Shown in pieces: positions 10,496 through 21,140 of a DNA stretch of 64,000 nucleotides. The DNA is from Beverwykella pulmonaria (taxonomy: Eukaryota; Ascomycota; Dothideomycetes; Pleosporales; Melanommataceae): the NCBI GenBank assembly GCA_001599595.1, contig BCHH01000002.1, positions 2,198,053 through 2,262,052 on the forward strand. The letters are read 5' to 3'. The notes below the pieces were generated by a model that saw nothing but the letters and a program-made list of their open reading frames with translations, ran no database searches and was not told the DNA's origin. The position numbers and the translations under genes are program-made. Positions within the stretch are counted from its first letter, which is position 1. Each line of letters starts with the position of its first letter.

Positions 10496-12885
10496 TCAGG
10501 TAAACCACTTCGAGTAGGCCCACCGAATTCGATCCACGACCTTCTGCTGGCGATCCAGGCCGGAGCGCACATCCACGAGCTCGTCAATCTCCTGCAGGAA
10601 GTCATGGAAGATGCGCCGGGGCAAAATCCCAATGGCGGCCTGACGCAAAAGATGCACTTCGCAGAGGAGCAAGCCATGGTCCTTGTAGGAAATCTCTCCG
10701 AACTCCGTCGGCGTTGCCCCAACGAGGATACGGTCGATGTTCCTGAAAAAAAGTCAGCCAAGACACGCTGCTGAGCTGCACAGTACCGCCCGCAAGGGGG
10801 ATAACAGGATGCCTCCAATGAGGATTCTGCCGTGGCGTATAGGTCATGCCGGCAGATACAGCAGGGCTGAGTAGAGCAAAGTTGATCCCTTTGGCCCTCT
10901 GCCTAGATTTGGCCACCGAGATACGAACCTGTTGCTCCCCTACAAGGTGACATGCATTAGAAGAAACATACCTTAGTATCAACAAGAGCTGTCCCTCCTT
11001 TGCCCACCGCTGGACACCCTTGCGGGTGCTGAACACTCCACTAAGCCACCGGTACACGCCGATGGTGACGAGGACTCCAGGAGTCAGGCCAATAAAACCG
11101 AAGAGGAGCTCCTGACTCTTCAGAATAGAGTCTATTCCGCTCATGGCCACCTCGACATCCACCTTAGTCTTCTGGATTTGAATCAGAAGTGCGCTGACGA
11201 GATTTCCCATGATGGCACCCTTCACAGGACTCTGTAAATCCTTCTCGTATGCCTTGAGAACGGGGGTCAGATCTCCCTCCCTTACTTTCGCTCGAATATC
11301 AGCAATCTGGGTGCTGTTGAGCGCGGTCCCATCGGGATGGGCTATAGCAAAATCGACTACCATGCGTTCGAGGCTGGCGCGATCGCCTTCCAAGCTACGT
11401 TTGCTGAGGATCGAGACTTCGCTGCTTTCGTCGTGTCGGATCGTGCCGATGATTTTCTTGGTGGGCTCGACCACCCAGTTAGACCAGAAATCGAAAACGG
11501 TTTGGCCAAACTCTCGGATCCAGTTGAGAATTTCTTCTTTCCGGTTCGTGACAATGCGAAGGATGGTTGTTGAGGACACCTACCCAGAGTTAGCAGGAGT
11601 AACGAGCCAAATTTTCGCGTTGCGAAGGAAGGACACACGAGACATATTGTTGCTGGGAGCCAGTAGCGAATAAGGACAGATGGGCGGCCATTTTTCTTGA
11701 CTGCCACGTTGAAGTTGGAAGAATATGTAGGCAAAGTGTGCTGAAGCAGGTTTTGAAGGCGCGCTGCAACGTCAGCTGGTTTGAGCGAAGTCGCTGTCCG
11801 CTCCCCGGAAGGCTCATGTAGTTCGTAGTATGGATCGTCTTGGGTGGCAGTAGCTACAGCATCGTCGAGCTTGTCGGCGGTTAGGTCGGCATCGCTCACG
11901 TTTTGAACAACGGCATCCATCAACGCAATGCTCTTTGCGACCGTGCTCTTCCATCGATGTCGGGTGTCCTGCGGACCAACGCGATCTGGGCTCGGAAGGC
12001 CGTCCTCATGAATACTAAGATGGTTTAAGTGTCTCTTGGTCTTGAAAGGAGAAGAGTAGCCCATACCTCTCGTTGCTGAGGCCTTCTCCTAGCAGTATAC
12101 CCAGTGCATTCGCATTGACCAGCCGTATCTGCTTCAAGGCGGCGCGCTTCCGCCTCCCTTCGTTCCGAACCAATGCCAGGGGTGACACGACTCGGCGCTG
12201 AATATCAGCTATTGAACGCTCCTGGACTGCTTCCTTGACCAAGCCATAAAACTGCATCCATCCATTCGCTATGGCACCCCCTCGAGAACGAACGTCGTGG
12301 TAGATGTCTTGCGACCAACTCCACAGCCGGATGGGAGAAGTCTGGATCGAGTATAGCCCCGCATATCTGTATGTGCTCAAAATATCATCCCAGTACCAAA
12401 TGTCGTCCTCCAACGGTATCGTCTGCTGCAATATCGTATTGAGCACCTCGCCGTACACCTGGGTCGTCGCTTTGCTTAGCAGCAGCCACTCCAATTCGTG
12501 CTCATACGAAGCTTCTGCCTGTTGGTATCCGCCCGACTCTGACTCTTCTTCTTCTTGACTGAATAAATGCGAGCATGTGGAGCAGCTGGTGGAGAACTGA
12601 GCCTCGTGGAGAATCGACTTGATCGTGCGTGCGGAGACAAGGGAGGATTTAGAGGAGGCTGTCGTGGAGAGACTCTTGATCAGCGACTGTAATTGGGCAA
12701 TTCTGGCCGCCTTCGCTGTGTCGTGAACCTCCTCGGCGGATATGGAGAAGCCGCCCTCGCCTGGTCGTTTGGTTGACAGTTGCAGCCGATCGAGTTGGCT
12801 GTCAATCCGTCGAACCTGGCTGTACTATATGAGCTTTTGACGTGCAACGGCTTGGACTAGATGCTCACTCGACAACGAAGGACAT
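10496..12885 (-). CDS. NCA2: NCA2-family mitochondrial protein (nuclear control of ATPase 2)
   Basis: Family members are mitochondrial membrane proteins; in yeast Nca2 affects expression of the mitochondrial ATP6/ATP8 genes. My model has five exons: 12885..12869, 12819..12067, 12014..11639, 11579..10972 and 10742..10496, summing to 666 residues in one frame. Family marks are the start MSFVVDQVRRIDSQLDRLQL, DDIWYWDDILSTYRYAGLYS with TSPIRLW, RYWLPATICLVSSTTILRI around the third intron, VKGAIMGNLVSALLIQIQK, FGFIGLTPGVLVTIGVYRWL (a membrane helix), and RNIDRILV across the last intron. The first exon is only 17 nt. The last intron is 229 bp, far longer than its siblings, and has no in-frame stop on entry. 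Confidence 0.92.
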
Positions 12886-13148
12886 GGTGCTACCGTAACC
12901 GCGAAGTTGACGCGTGGGGCGAAGCGGGCATGGATCGAGGTTCGAGGTGGAAAAGTGTTGCGCTAAATGACGTAGCCCAATTTTCGGCCAATCAAGTGCC
13001 TTCACCCTCACGCCATATTATACTACCGGTACTCGCAAGACCCTGAAGCTATTTCAGGCCAGAGTGCAAGAGGATTAGCTTACTCCTCCTGAGCCCAACT
13101 TTATCTTACAGCACGACTTTTACTCCCTATCTAATTGTCTAGCTTTCC
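12886..13148. other. NCA2 promoter and downstream flank of the first HET gene
   Basis: 263 bp between two minus-strand genes. No motif identified. Confidence 0.4.
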
Positions 13149-15953
13149 TCAGTGGAGCATATATTTTTCCAGTGTCCTTTCGCCACGTTCGAACTGCCTC
13201 ACAGCTTTCCCATGCATGTACCTATCGATATAAACGTCGCCGACAAACCGATATTCGCCACGGCTACCCTCCGGACGAAGAATGATCGGAGTACGACAGC
13301 CCAGCGGCACAACGACGACATCCCCATTGGCCATGAACCCCGACCCAATCCCCATGTGGCCCTCGTCAGTAAGACAAAAACAGCGGCCCATCATCCGCTT
13401 TCCAAAATGTTCCTGAAGAAATCCTCGCCGGTCTTTTGGCCGGATGTCCGCCTCCGCGCCCACGTAATGTCGAAGTCCCGGATCGAGTGGCATTCGCGGA
13501 AGGCGTTCATGGATTAACGAGGCAAAAACGTGGTAGCACGCTACCAGCCAGTCGGGCGACTCACTCCATTCTGTAGGAACCTGCTCCAGACACAACGTCC
13601 GACAAAATGCCACCTCCGTTTTCAAATTGCGCTCCTTCTCTTTGATGTCTTTAATGAGCTTGCTGCCTAGAAGCAATGCCCGCCAATGCAGAAATGCCAT
13701 GAGGTAGTCGGCTACCGTGCAAAGCGTTCCTACAGCGATTCCGTGCTCGTTAATAGTACCAAGATACAGTGCAGAAATCTCCAGCTTGTTCCTTCGCGGT
13801 TTATCGGGAAAGCTGTACTTGGCCGTAGTGCTACCGGACGCTGAAAAGTTGAACTCAGTCCCTAATGCATTTGTCGTAGGAACGTGAGACCAATCAGGCA
13901 CCCATGTCGGTAGGTTGACCGAGCTGGTGTGAAGAGGGAAGTGTATAGACTCGCATATGACGTCCAGACGATCGGTCGTGTGAAGAAGAGAATCCACAAC
14001 GTTGATGTATACCTCCTTTATGGATAAGCTGTAGTCGACCTTGAATGCGCTGCTTATGTCGTCTCGTCCGAGTACACCCAAAATTCCAAACACTTTATCT
14101 TTGGGATCTGCACAGAGCTTTCGCCTGCACTCACGCATCACATGAAGGAGTGATTCCCCCCTGTGTCCCTCAAGTGAGCTGCGGTCCGGAATGCTACCAG
14201 GGCCTTGGTATACCAAGACCTGAGAGAAAGTGAATTGATTTTGTGAGTCTCTCTGACCCTTCCCATGATTTGTGCCTCCGGGGAAATAGCGATCAAGGTC
14301 GGCCTTGTGGCGTAGAAATACATCAGATGCGACTTTGTAAATGTTCCAGGGAAGCTTTGTGGTACCGCAACAGACCACGATATCCTTAGCATTTATGACC
14401 TCTTGAACAACCCACAACCGTCTCCAGTAATCCCTCTCGAATAGGGGCACTATCCCGGCAAAACCTGGATTTCTAGTTTGGGATGATATAAAGGATGTGA
14501 TAAGCTCGGGAGAGTCAGCCTTAGCTGCCACTTTTTGGAGTGACTTGGTCGCTAGTTCGCTACCATCGGCCTCTGGACCTAGCCAGATGACCACGGATAC
14601 TGCCTTGCTGTATATGCCGGTCATTAGTTGAACTTGTTTAGTGCGTTCATGCTTGTTCTGCTGATCAATACAGAGGGCATCTGCCCAGACCAGGACCGTC
14701 TTCTCACCCTTTTCTCGGAGGGCTTCCAACGCATCATGGAGACTGACAGTAACAGAAACACTGATGTCTTCGAGTACGATTTTTCTTGTATCACCGGCAT
14801 CGCCCCATGCGTATGAAAGGGCGAGGTAAGGGGGGTGATCGTCAAGTGAGACGTGGGATATCTCACATTCGATAGTGGACAATCTTGCAGGGAGGATCTT
14901 GATCAGCCTGAACTCAGACTTTTGAAGCTTGCGGTACTGATAAACCTTGTCGGAAGGAACTCCAGAAGATGAAGGCGACAGATTCGGTTCGGATGGTGAG
15001 CTTCGCCTCCTAGAACTGGATTGGGATGCCTCGAACTTAGAGTCATCTGGTAAAGAAAATGGATCTGAGGCAGATGGAGGATTGTCGGTCATGAAATACA
15101 GTTTTGGATGGCTCGGCCGTCGATCGTGACCGTGTGATTGTATTATTGGTATATCATGATCCACTTCCGAGTGAGAGGGGGTTTCATCGTCAGTCGGATG
15201 AGGCGGTGTCGAAGCACTAGCACGCACTGGTCGCACATTGCTGGCGATGCTTCTACGGCCTTCAGCTAGAGGAAGTGATGTGGCTTGCTCAGGTATGGAA
15301 TGATTCTTGACTGGAGAAGGTGAATTTAGTTTTATCGGGTGTAGGTTGTCAAAGGAACCAGGTGCCGAGATTGAACGACGATTTGATCGAGGAGGCGACG
15401 TGGTTTGTTTCCTTTGTGATGAACCTCGCTGCAATTCTCCATTGCCTGCCGAATTGAAGACGAAAGAGGGAGGAGATAAGTGAGTCGAATGGCGGTAGGA
15501 TCGAGAAGGCGGCCCTGGTGGGCTTTGTCCTTTCGAAGAACGGCGCGACTGGGGAGATGAAGCGTCTAGGTTTCTCGAAGACCGGCGCGATTGAGTTTCT
15601 CGAGAGAGCAAGCTGTCACGGGAAGCATGGAAATCGGTTCGTTCAATCAAGGCGTCGTCGGAATGGAAGTTGCGTTGCAATGAATGACGTCTTGGGCGAC
15701 GACTCCTCGATTGGTGGCTCCTCGATTGACGGCTCCCTGAATGAGATTTTCTCAATTGATGGCCCCTTGAGTAGGAGCGCCTTGTCGAGGGGGAACGCGT
15801 GGAGAAAAGATCCGCGAATAGGTGGCGGCCGCGGCTGCGACTGCGACTACGACTACGACTACGACTGCGATTGCGATTGCGATTGCGATTGCGACTGCGG
15901 CTGCGACTTCGGTTGCGAGAAGGCTGAGAGTCAACCTCTTTCTGTGTAGCCAT
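13149..15953 (-). CDS. HET-domain protein with SR-rich N-terminal extension
   Basis: HET (PF06985) proteins mediate vegetative incompatibility and related self/non-self responses in filamentous ascomycetes. The HET core begins near residue 370: YLALSYAWGD (Trp near residue 382), LVWADALCIDQQNKHERTKQ, VSVVIWLGPEA, and WRRLWVVQEV. The usual C-terminal tail is present (GIGSGFMANGDVVVVPLG, RFVGDVYIDRYMHGKA). The first roughly 365 residues are unusual: arginine-serine and arginine-asparagine dipeptides at residues 12-45, then long low-complexity SR/SP-rich sequence, as in SR splicing factors. I chose the ATG at 15953 (MATQKEVDSQ; A at -3, G at +4), giving 934 residues. An ATG at 15977 is also in frame. 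No intron is needed. It lies in tandem with the second HET gene. Confidence 0.9.
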   Translation of the reverse strand: MATQKEVDSQPSRNRSRSRSRNRNRNRNRSRSRSRSRSRSRGRHLFADLFSTRSPSTRRSYSRGHQLRKSHSGSRQSRSHQSRSRRPRRHSLQRNFHSDDALIERTDFHASRDSLLSRETQSRRSSRNLDASSPQSRRSSKGQSPPGPPSRSYRHSTHLSPPSFVFNSAGNGELQRGSSQRKQTTSPPRSNRRSISAPGSFDNLHPIKLNSPSPVKNHSIPEQATSLPLAEGRRSIASNVRPVRASASTPPHPTDDETPSHSEVDHDIPIIQSHGHDRRPSHPKLYFMTDNPPSASDPFSLPDDSKFEASQSSSRRRSSPSEPNLSPSSSGVPSDKVYQYRKLQKSEFRLIKILPARLSTIECEISHVSLDDHPPYLALSYAWGDAGDTRKIVLEDISVSVTVSLHDALEALREKGEKTVLVWADALCIDQQNKHERTKQVQLMTGIYSKAVSVVIWLGPEADGSELATKSLQKVAAKADSPELITSFISSQTRNPGFAGIVPLFERDYWRRLWVVQEVINAKDIVVCCGTTKLPWNIYKVASDVFLRHKADLDRYFPGGTNHGKGQRDSQNQFTFSQVLVYQGPGSIPDRSSLEGHRGESLLHVMRECRRKLCADPKDKVFGILGVLGRDDISSAFKVDYSLSIKEVYINVVDSLLHTTDRLDVICESIHFPLHTSSVNLPTWVPDWSHVPTTNALGTEFNFSASGSTTAKYSFPDKPRRNKLEISALYLGTINEHGIAVGTLCTVADYLMAFLHWRALLLGSKLIKDIKEKERNLKTEVAFCRTLCLEQVPTEWSESPDWLVACYHVFASLIHERLPRMPLDPGLRHYVGAEADIRPKDRRGFLQEHFGKRMMGRCFCLTDEGHMGIGSGFMANGDVVVVPLGCRTPIILRPEGSRGEYRFVGDVYIDRYMHGKAVRQFERGERTLEKYMLH
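15828..15922. repeat. Hexanucleotide-like coding repeat encoding the RS/RN run
   Basis: Six-base periodicity of GACTGC, GACTAC and GATTGC units on the plus strand encodes alternating Arg-Ser and Arg-Asn on the minus strand in the HET gene. Length polymorphism between strains is likely by slippage. Confidence 0.85.
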
Positions 15954-16946
15954 GATTGCTTGCGACGATGGGCGCATACGCTTCGTTGTGAAATTGAGTA
16001 ACCAAAGTATGCTGAATGTCAGGGTGGCCGATGTTTGTAGGCCTTGCTCCCGAATTGACAAAATTTGGGTCTGACAAAGTGCAGCCTAATGGAGTTGAGG
16101 GGGCCATTATATCGAGAATTGCCGCCAAGGTCTTCCGTCACAGGGTGGCTGAACCAAGATCCATCATCTACTGTACTATGTTTGCCTCGTTTTAGGCGAA
16201 CAGAAAAGCGGGATGACTGCATTCGTTAGTCAGTTGCCAACGAACAACGACGTGAGATAGACTCCTCGCATGCAACGGTTATCCCACTGCTAAGGCATCT
16301 TGTTACAGCAGCAGTCATTGAAACATCGCGTGGCAAAACTTGAAGTAAAAAGAGAATTCTCTATGCGTTCTGGTATAAAAAAAAACCATGCCTGTATTAC
16401 ACAGTAACTCTATGTCCGGGGACTCTAGACTCATTTTTTGGAGGTGTTCTGTCGCCGTCTAACAACGTCAACAGCGGTTAGCTTTTCCTTGCAATCAACC
16501 AAAAAGACTTCCACAACCAAAGGCTTCACGTTGGCAATTAAGCTAGGCTCTTGACTTTCGCACCCACTCTTTTCAATGCTAATCATTTGAACCCATATTC
16601 CCCATACTTCTACGATCGCCCGTAACACCTACCCTCTCTTTAATGGTTCCCCATCGCCAGGACCCCGGCAAAGACGCAAGTCCACTAACTCTCTAGAACC
16701 CGCCAAGCACGCTCACCACCATAAGCTCCAGCCATCCCCGTTCCCCACCAAGGCCTGAGGGAGGACTGCAGTATATCGAAGGTCTGCCCGGTATGAAGCA
16801 ATCGCTTAGGCCATCACATCGAAAGGTCTGGCATGAAAAATGACGAATACGAAGGCGGGGAGACTGACGATCTGAAGCCGCCTCCCTTTTTTCCACGACG
16901 AAGCAAGTCCCAATCCGCCCACGCGAGTTCGGTGGCCTTCCTCGCA
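15954..16946. other. Spacer between the two HET genes
   Basis: About 1 kb. The minus frame stays open up to about 16060 but lacks a further ATG. Small frames at 16431..16628 and 16693..16947 show no family features. It probably contains the promoter of the first HET gene. Confidence 0.45.
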
Positions 16947-18803
16947 TTACTGCAAGAGAATCCCTTCGAGCCTGAATTCGCCAAGATCAAACTGCTTCTT
17001 CAACTCTCCGTCCATAACGCCATGGATATAGCTTTCCCCAACCAACTTGTATCGACCCTCCGGTGACCGTTTCAATACAAAAGGCACCGTTGCCCCGAGG
17101 AAAATGGCACATAAATCGCCGACCTCAGTCGTAAGACCAGGCGCGAGGCCTAGCCGCCCGTTCTCGGTTAGGACGAGAGACAGGTACCTGCAGCATTCAA
17201 GCTGATCCTGCACAAAGTATGGGTCGCCTTTGACTGCTTCCGGTTGCGCTGTAGTTTTCGTATCCTTCGAAGCAGCCGCGCGGATGCGGCGGCGGTATTC
17301 GCCGAAATCGGCGCGATGCCGTGTCATATTGGGTTTCTTCGGCCTGTTCGCATTGTAGCCCATCACCAGGGTCAAAGTGAAGTCGTCGTCTTCGAGAGGA
17401 GAGCCGAGATTTGAAGCGGCGGAAGACATTGCTTTATACAGACTATCTAGGAAAGGCTCAGCGGTGGCATAGACATCTTCATCCCAGTGCTCTGGTTTTA
17501 ATGAAACATTGTTCATGTGAATCACTGCAGATTTCCATGCAACCTTGTCGAACACGAATCCCGCTACTTCAAGCACGCTGTTCTCGCGAGGTTTTGCCGA
17601 AAACATTTTACGGGTTCCGCCTGCTCGATACCAAAAATTCTGATGTGCTATACCCAAGAGGTTGTTTTTGCGGTCGTGCCAGTAAGGGACCCAGGACGGA
17701 TGATCGGTTCGCAAAAGCCCATCCAGGCTGTTATGCTCGATGGCGGAAAGGACCCAAGGCCCCTCTTGAGGATGCTGTAGCAGCGTGCAAGCTGTTTGGA
17801 AGTACACTTCCTCCATTGACATGGTGTAATCTGCTTTCACGATAGGCTCTCCCTTTCGTTGCTTGGCGTATGGGCATCCTAGAAAAGCGTAGACGTGGTC
17901 GCGTGGATCTGTTGCCTTCCAGTTTGACCCTATTTTCAACATATCAGTAAAGCTTCCTCCTAGTCGGTTAAGCCACTCATATTTCAATGCAGGTCGTGAA
18001 TAGCGCCATGATTGTCTGTTCTTGTACTTGCTGTGGATCGCCACGAAAGCGCTGAATGGCTCTGCAATACGGAGTGGGAAACTGAAACTGTTCACGATAG
18101 CGCCGAAATCTGTTTTCCTCACATACCACAAGGAAAACTCAAATACATCAGCGATATCGACCTCGGAAGCTCCCCAAAACATGGTGCATTCCTTGGCTAG
18201 AGCTGCTTCCTGCAAGATCCACACGCGTTCGAACCAAGAAAGATCGAATAGTGTCTTAACACTAGTCCAACCTGTCTCTTCAACGCAGATGGGATATGGT
18301 TTTTGGAGCATTGGCATGAGCGCGAAATCTCGATCGCTGTTCAAAAACTGGTTGTCGAAGTATTCATTTATACTCCGTATGAGGTGGAAACATTCTTCGG
18401 CGAGACTATTAGGATCACGACCGAGCCAGACAAGCACCCGCTTTGCATACTTGTACACCAGATCCATGCGTTTGACTTGATGGCTTTTTTCCTGGGTGTC
18501 CTTTTGGTTTATACAGAGTGCGTCCGCCCACAGTGTCCGAATCTCCTTCGGATGTCGAAATCGTCGTAGAGCATCTGCCAGGTTCGCGGTGACGGGAACG
18601 TTTGTGTTATTGCAGATGGCATGATCGGTAATGCTTGGATCACCCCAGACATAGGATATTGCTTCGTATTTGTTCTGGCATCGTTTGAGAGACATTATCT
18701 CGAAATCACATTTGATCCTGTCATGGTGGTAGCCTGGATGAAGCCGGAGGACTCTGATGCACTCTACGTCTGGTAATGGCTCATATATTAGCGAATTCGC
18801 CAT
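16947..18803 (-). CDS. HET-domain protein
   Basis: A single-exon gene of 618 residues starting MANSLIYEPLPDVECIRVL, with A at -3 and G at +4 of the ATG. The HET domain sits at the N-terminus: YEAISYVWGDPS (Trp near residue 52), LWADALCINQKDTQEKSHQV, KRVLVWLGRDPN, and WFERVWILQEAALAKECTMF. After the domain comes GSNWKATDPRDHVYAFLG, then the conserved C-terminal block GRLGLAPGLTTEVGDLCAIF and YKLVGESYIHGVMDGELKK. This is the usual architecture of stand-alone HET proteins such as TOL- and HET-6-like ones. It lies upstream of, and in the same direction as, the SR-HET gene, and the tails of the two are similar by eye, consistent with an old duplication. Confidence 0.93.
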   Translation of the reverse strand: MANSLIYEPLPDVECIRVLRLHPGYHHDRIKCDFEIMSLKRCQNKYEAISYVWGDPSITDHAICNNTNVPVTANLADALRRFRHPKEIRTLWADALCINQKDTQEKSHQVKRMDLVYKYAKRVLVWLGRDPNSLAEECFHLIRSINEYFDNQFLNSDRDFALMPMLQKPYPICVEETGWTSVKTLFDLSWFERVWILQEAALAKECTMFWGASEVDIADVFEFSLWYVRKTDFGAIVNSFSFPLRIAEPFSAFVAIHSKYKNRQSWRYSRPALKYEWLNRLGGSFTDMLKIGSNWKATDPRDHVYAFLGCPYAKQRKGEPIVKADYTMSMEEVYFQTACTLLQHPQEGPWVLSAIEHNSLDGLLRTDHPSWVPYWHDRKNNLLGIAHQNFWYRAGGTRKMFSAKPRENSVLEVAGFVFDKVAWKSAVIHMNNVSLKPEHWDEDVYATAEPFLDSLYKAMSSAASNLGSPLEDDDFTLTLVMGYNANRPKKPNMTRHRADFGEYRRRIRAAASKDTKTTAQPEAVKGDPYFVQDQLECCRYLSLVLTENGRLGLAPGLTTEVGDLCAIFLGATVPFVLKRSPEGRYKLVGESYIHGVMDGELKKQFDLGEFRLEGILLQ

Positions 18804-20510
18804 GTTGCAGCAAGAGACTTGATCAGAATGGCTTATTTGGGTATTTCTGAGACAATGACCGGTTCGTGGTAAAATTCGGAGACAGTTGACTGTAGTCGTA
18901 GTGGAGGCTGGCTACTTTGTCCCGTGCCTGATAACGGTCGCAATGGCATGGCCGAGCGTATTGGATAACGAAAGACTGGTAGGAGTTTCGCTGATCCCTC
19001 GGCGTGCTTTTAAGGACGAGGAGGGTATCGATCAAGCCACGGTAATCGGTTGATATGAGGCTGTGAATGCCAACATTAGGCAACTACCCCGCATCGCTCT
19101 TTCGCAGTGTCAGTCTTGCCCGTGCACACGTCTGGGCTTCCCATATGAATAACTATACACTCCACCGGAACGTTTTCAAAGATTTTCCAGCGGTGGCTTA
19201 GCATCATCTCAAGGATTCCGCCAATTCATGGCCCTACCTAACTGAAAATCAGACTTGACCCCATGTTGCTATTGAGATGGACAGATGGTTGGATGTGGCG
19301 ACCTGCGTGGGCACGGAGAAGATACTGCAAGTCTTTGTAAGGGTCATGTTGGGCTCAGACAATGAATCCGATGCCTGTATTTAGAATTTGTGTAGCCCAG
19401 CAGCCAGCAATGCGCAGGGAGAATCTGCGGCCGCCAAATTGCACTTCAAAATCAAGTCCATCACCATTCACTCTCTCCACCGTGGAACATACGCCCTTAC
19501 CCAACATTCAGTCTCGATATCAATCTGACCACCCAACTCCCCAGCCATCTAAACCACCCTCTCCCACCGCTTAGCCCAGAACTTCCTCTCCACCCCACTC
19601 GCCCCCATCCTCCTTACCGCCAGCCAAAGCACCTCCATCCCCTTATAGTGATATACTATTGAGGACTATATACCTGCTTGAATATGTGTGATAATGAAAA
19701 GGCCGCTCAGTTTGGAGGAATCCGTCTGTTGATTTTTCAAGGTCCTCTTCGCCTGTGGATCGCGCCTTGGGTCCTGCCGCACATAGCAACACCAAATTTA
19801 TTACCCCATAATCGGTGCGGCGTAAGCGATCCACTAATACCCAGCTTCAGACATGCCTATCATGCAAGATGATACGAGTATGTGCGACATGCATACCCGT
19901 GTGTATAGGGGCGCATGTGGAGCATTATATTCAGTTTCCGGAATTCCATCCCCAATGAAGCCTTCAACAATCGGAACCCACTGCTTTCCGCCTTTCTTCG
20001 TTCTTCATGTCGTTATAATCCTAGTATGATGGCCATCACAGCCCTGATCCTTAGAGCTCGAGCCGTTGGTATAGGCCCGGAACAACTGCACGGCTTTTGT
20101 TGATCCGGTTTTCAGACTACTATCATGCTCCTTGTCGAGAAACTGAATTTATTACGCTCGATATACTCGAATTGAATGTAGAAGAATGATTCTGAAATTC
20201 TGTTATGGAACAGATTCTGATTTGGATCCGGCTGACTTTGTACCCCTTGTAAGCAGTCTACAGTGGCAGTTCTATGTAAGTAAGTGTGTCTCAGTGCATG
20301 TGAAAGATACCGATAATAATGAAGGCTTTTAATCAAGTTATTTTCTCTCTATTATTGGAATAGGACCCCTTATGTATACTGTCTTGAATCAAATCGACGG
20401 AAGCATGTCTTTACCGGCGTCTGTTATGCATTCCAAACCAGAGTATGAAATTAAAGTCGGTTGCGGTCGGCCATATGGCCCATAGAAGAGCATGTTGACG
20501 AGGACGCCCT
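18804..20510. other. Intergenic stretch, possible gene relics
   Basis: Minus-strand coding-like scraps near 19640-19430 (for example MEVLWLAVRRMG) are interrupted by stops and resemble the end of the decayed F-box-like gene at 6.5-7.7 kb only loosely. No intact gene, RNA or repeat was found. Confidence 0.35.
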
Positions 20511-21140
20511 TCACTTCTCTCCTTCGATCCTCAATCTGGGCACTTCTGGTTCTGATGCAATTGGTATCGCCCTGGCCGTCCTTTCATGCTCTCCAAAGGT
20601 CACCAAGTGAGCACAGCAATACCCACTACTCAAAGTTTCCATCCTCCCTCCCAGCTCATTGAACACTTCGGAGTCCTTCAATTTCTGCAGCGTCCGCATG
20701 CTGTTTGTATCTTGTCTTTGATTGCGATCGTAGAAATAAAAGTGCTGTAGCATTTCCCGATTTTGTCGGCCGATCGTGCGAAGCCATTGAGCTGGGTCGC
20801 CAAAATCTGAGACTGTGGCATGGCAGTATGATGCTCGGAAGATATTCTCCTTGTAAAAGATTGGCAGAGCGTTCTCTCTAATGAAGCGGCAGGTGCGAGT
20901 CAAGGCGGGCTGCTGTGGTGGCCGTATTTCTCCCTTTTCCCATTTCTGTTCTTCTACCTTTCTTTCCTCCCATCTCCCACGGTAGGATGAGTTGCAAGGA
21001 CAATTGATCAACAGCGGCTTGTCTTCAACAACTACTAGCTCGTAGATGTCGAGTTGGAGCTCAGTTGGCAGCTTGAGGAGGTAACATGGCGGGCTTTTAG
21101 CGCTTGCTGCAGTGTCCGCAACTTCTAGAGATCGTGGCAT
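20511..21140 (-). CDS. Small F-box-like/2EXR-type protein
   Basis: A single exon of 209 residues. The N-terminal LLKLPTELQLDIYELVV is the family helix, followed by PALTRTCRFIRENALPIFYK and ENIFRASY, the two conserved segments of this expanded fungal family. Between them lies an acidic/basic loop (ERKVEEQKWEKGE). The C-terminal half has no recognisable domain. Such proteins are numerous in filamentous ascomycetes and mostly uncharacterised. Related debris occurs at 6.5-7.7 kb. The ATG at 21140 is the only one in a sensible position. Confidence 0.75.
   Translation of the reverse strand: MPRSLEVADTAASAKSPPCYLLKLPTELQLDIYELVVVEDKPLLINCPCNSSYRGRWEERKVEEQKWEKGEIRPPQQPALTRTCRFIRENALPIFYKENIFRASYCHATVSDFGDPAQWLRTIGRQNREMLQHFYFYDRNQRQDTNSMRTLQKLKDSEVFNELGGRMETLSSGYCCAHLVTFGEHERTARAIPIASEPEVPRLRIEGEK

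Noticed and set aside
15830..15950. Plus-strand frame encoding Asp-Cys repeats
   Set aside because: It is only the antisense of the Arg-Ser/Arg-Asn repeat of the HET gene.
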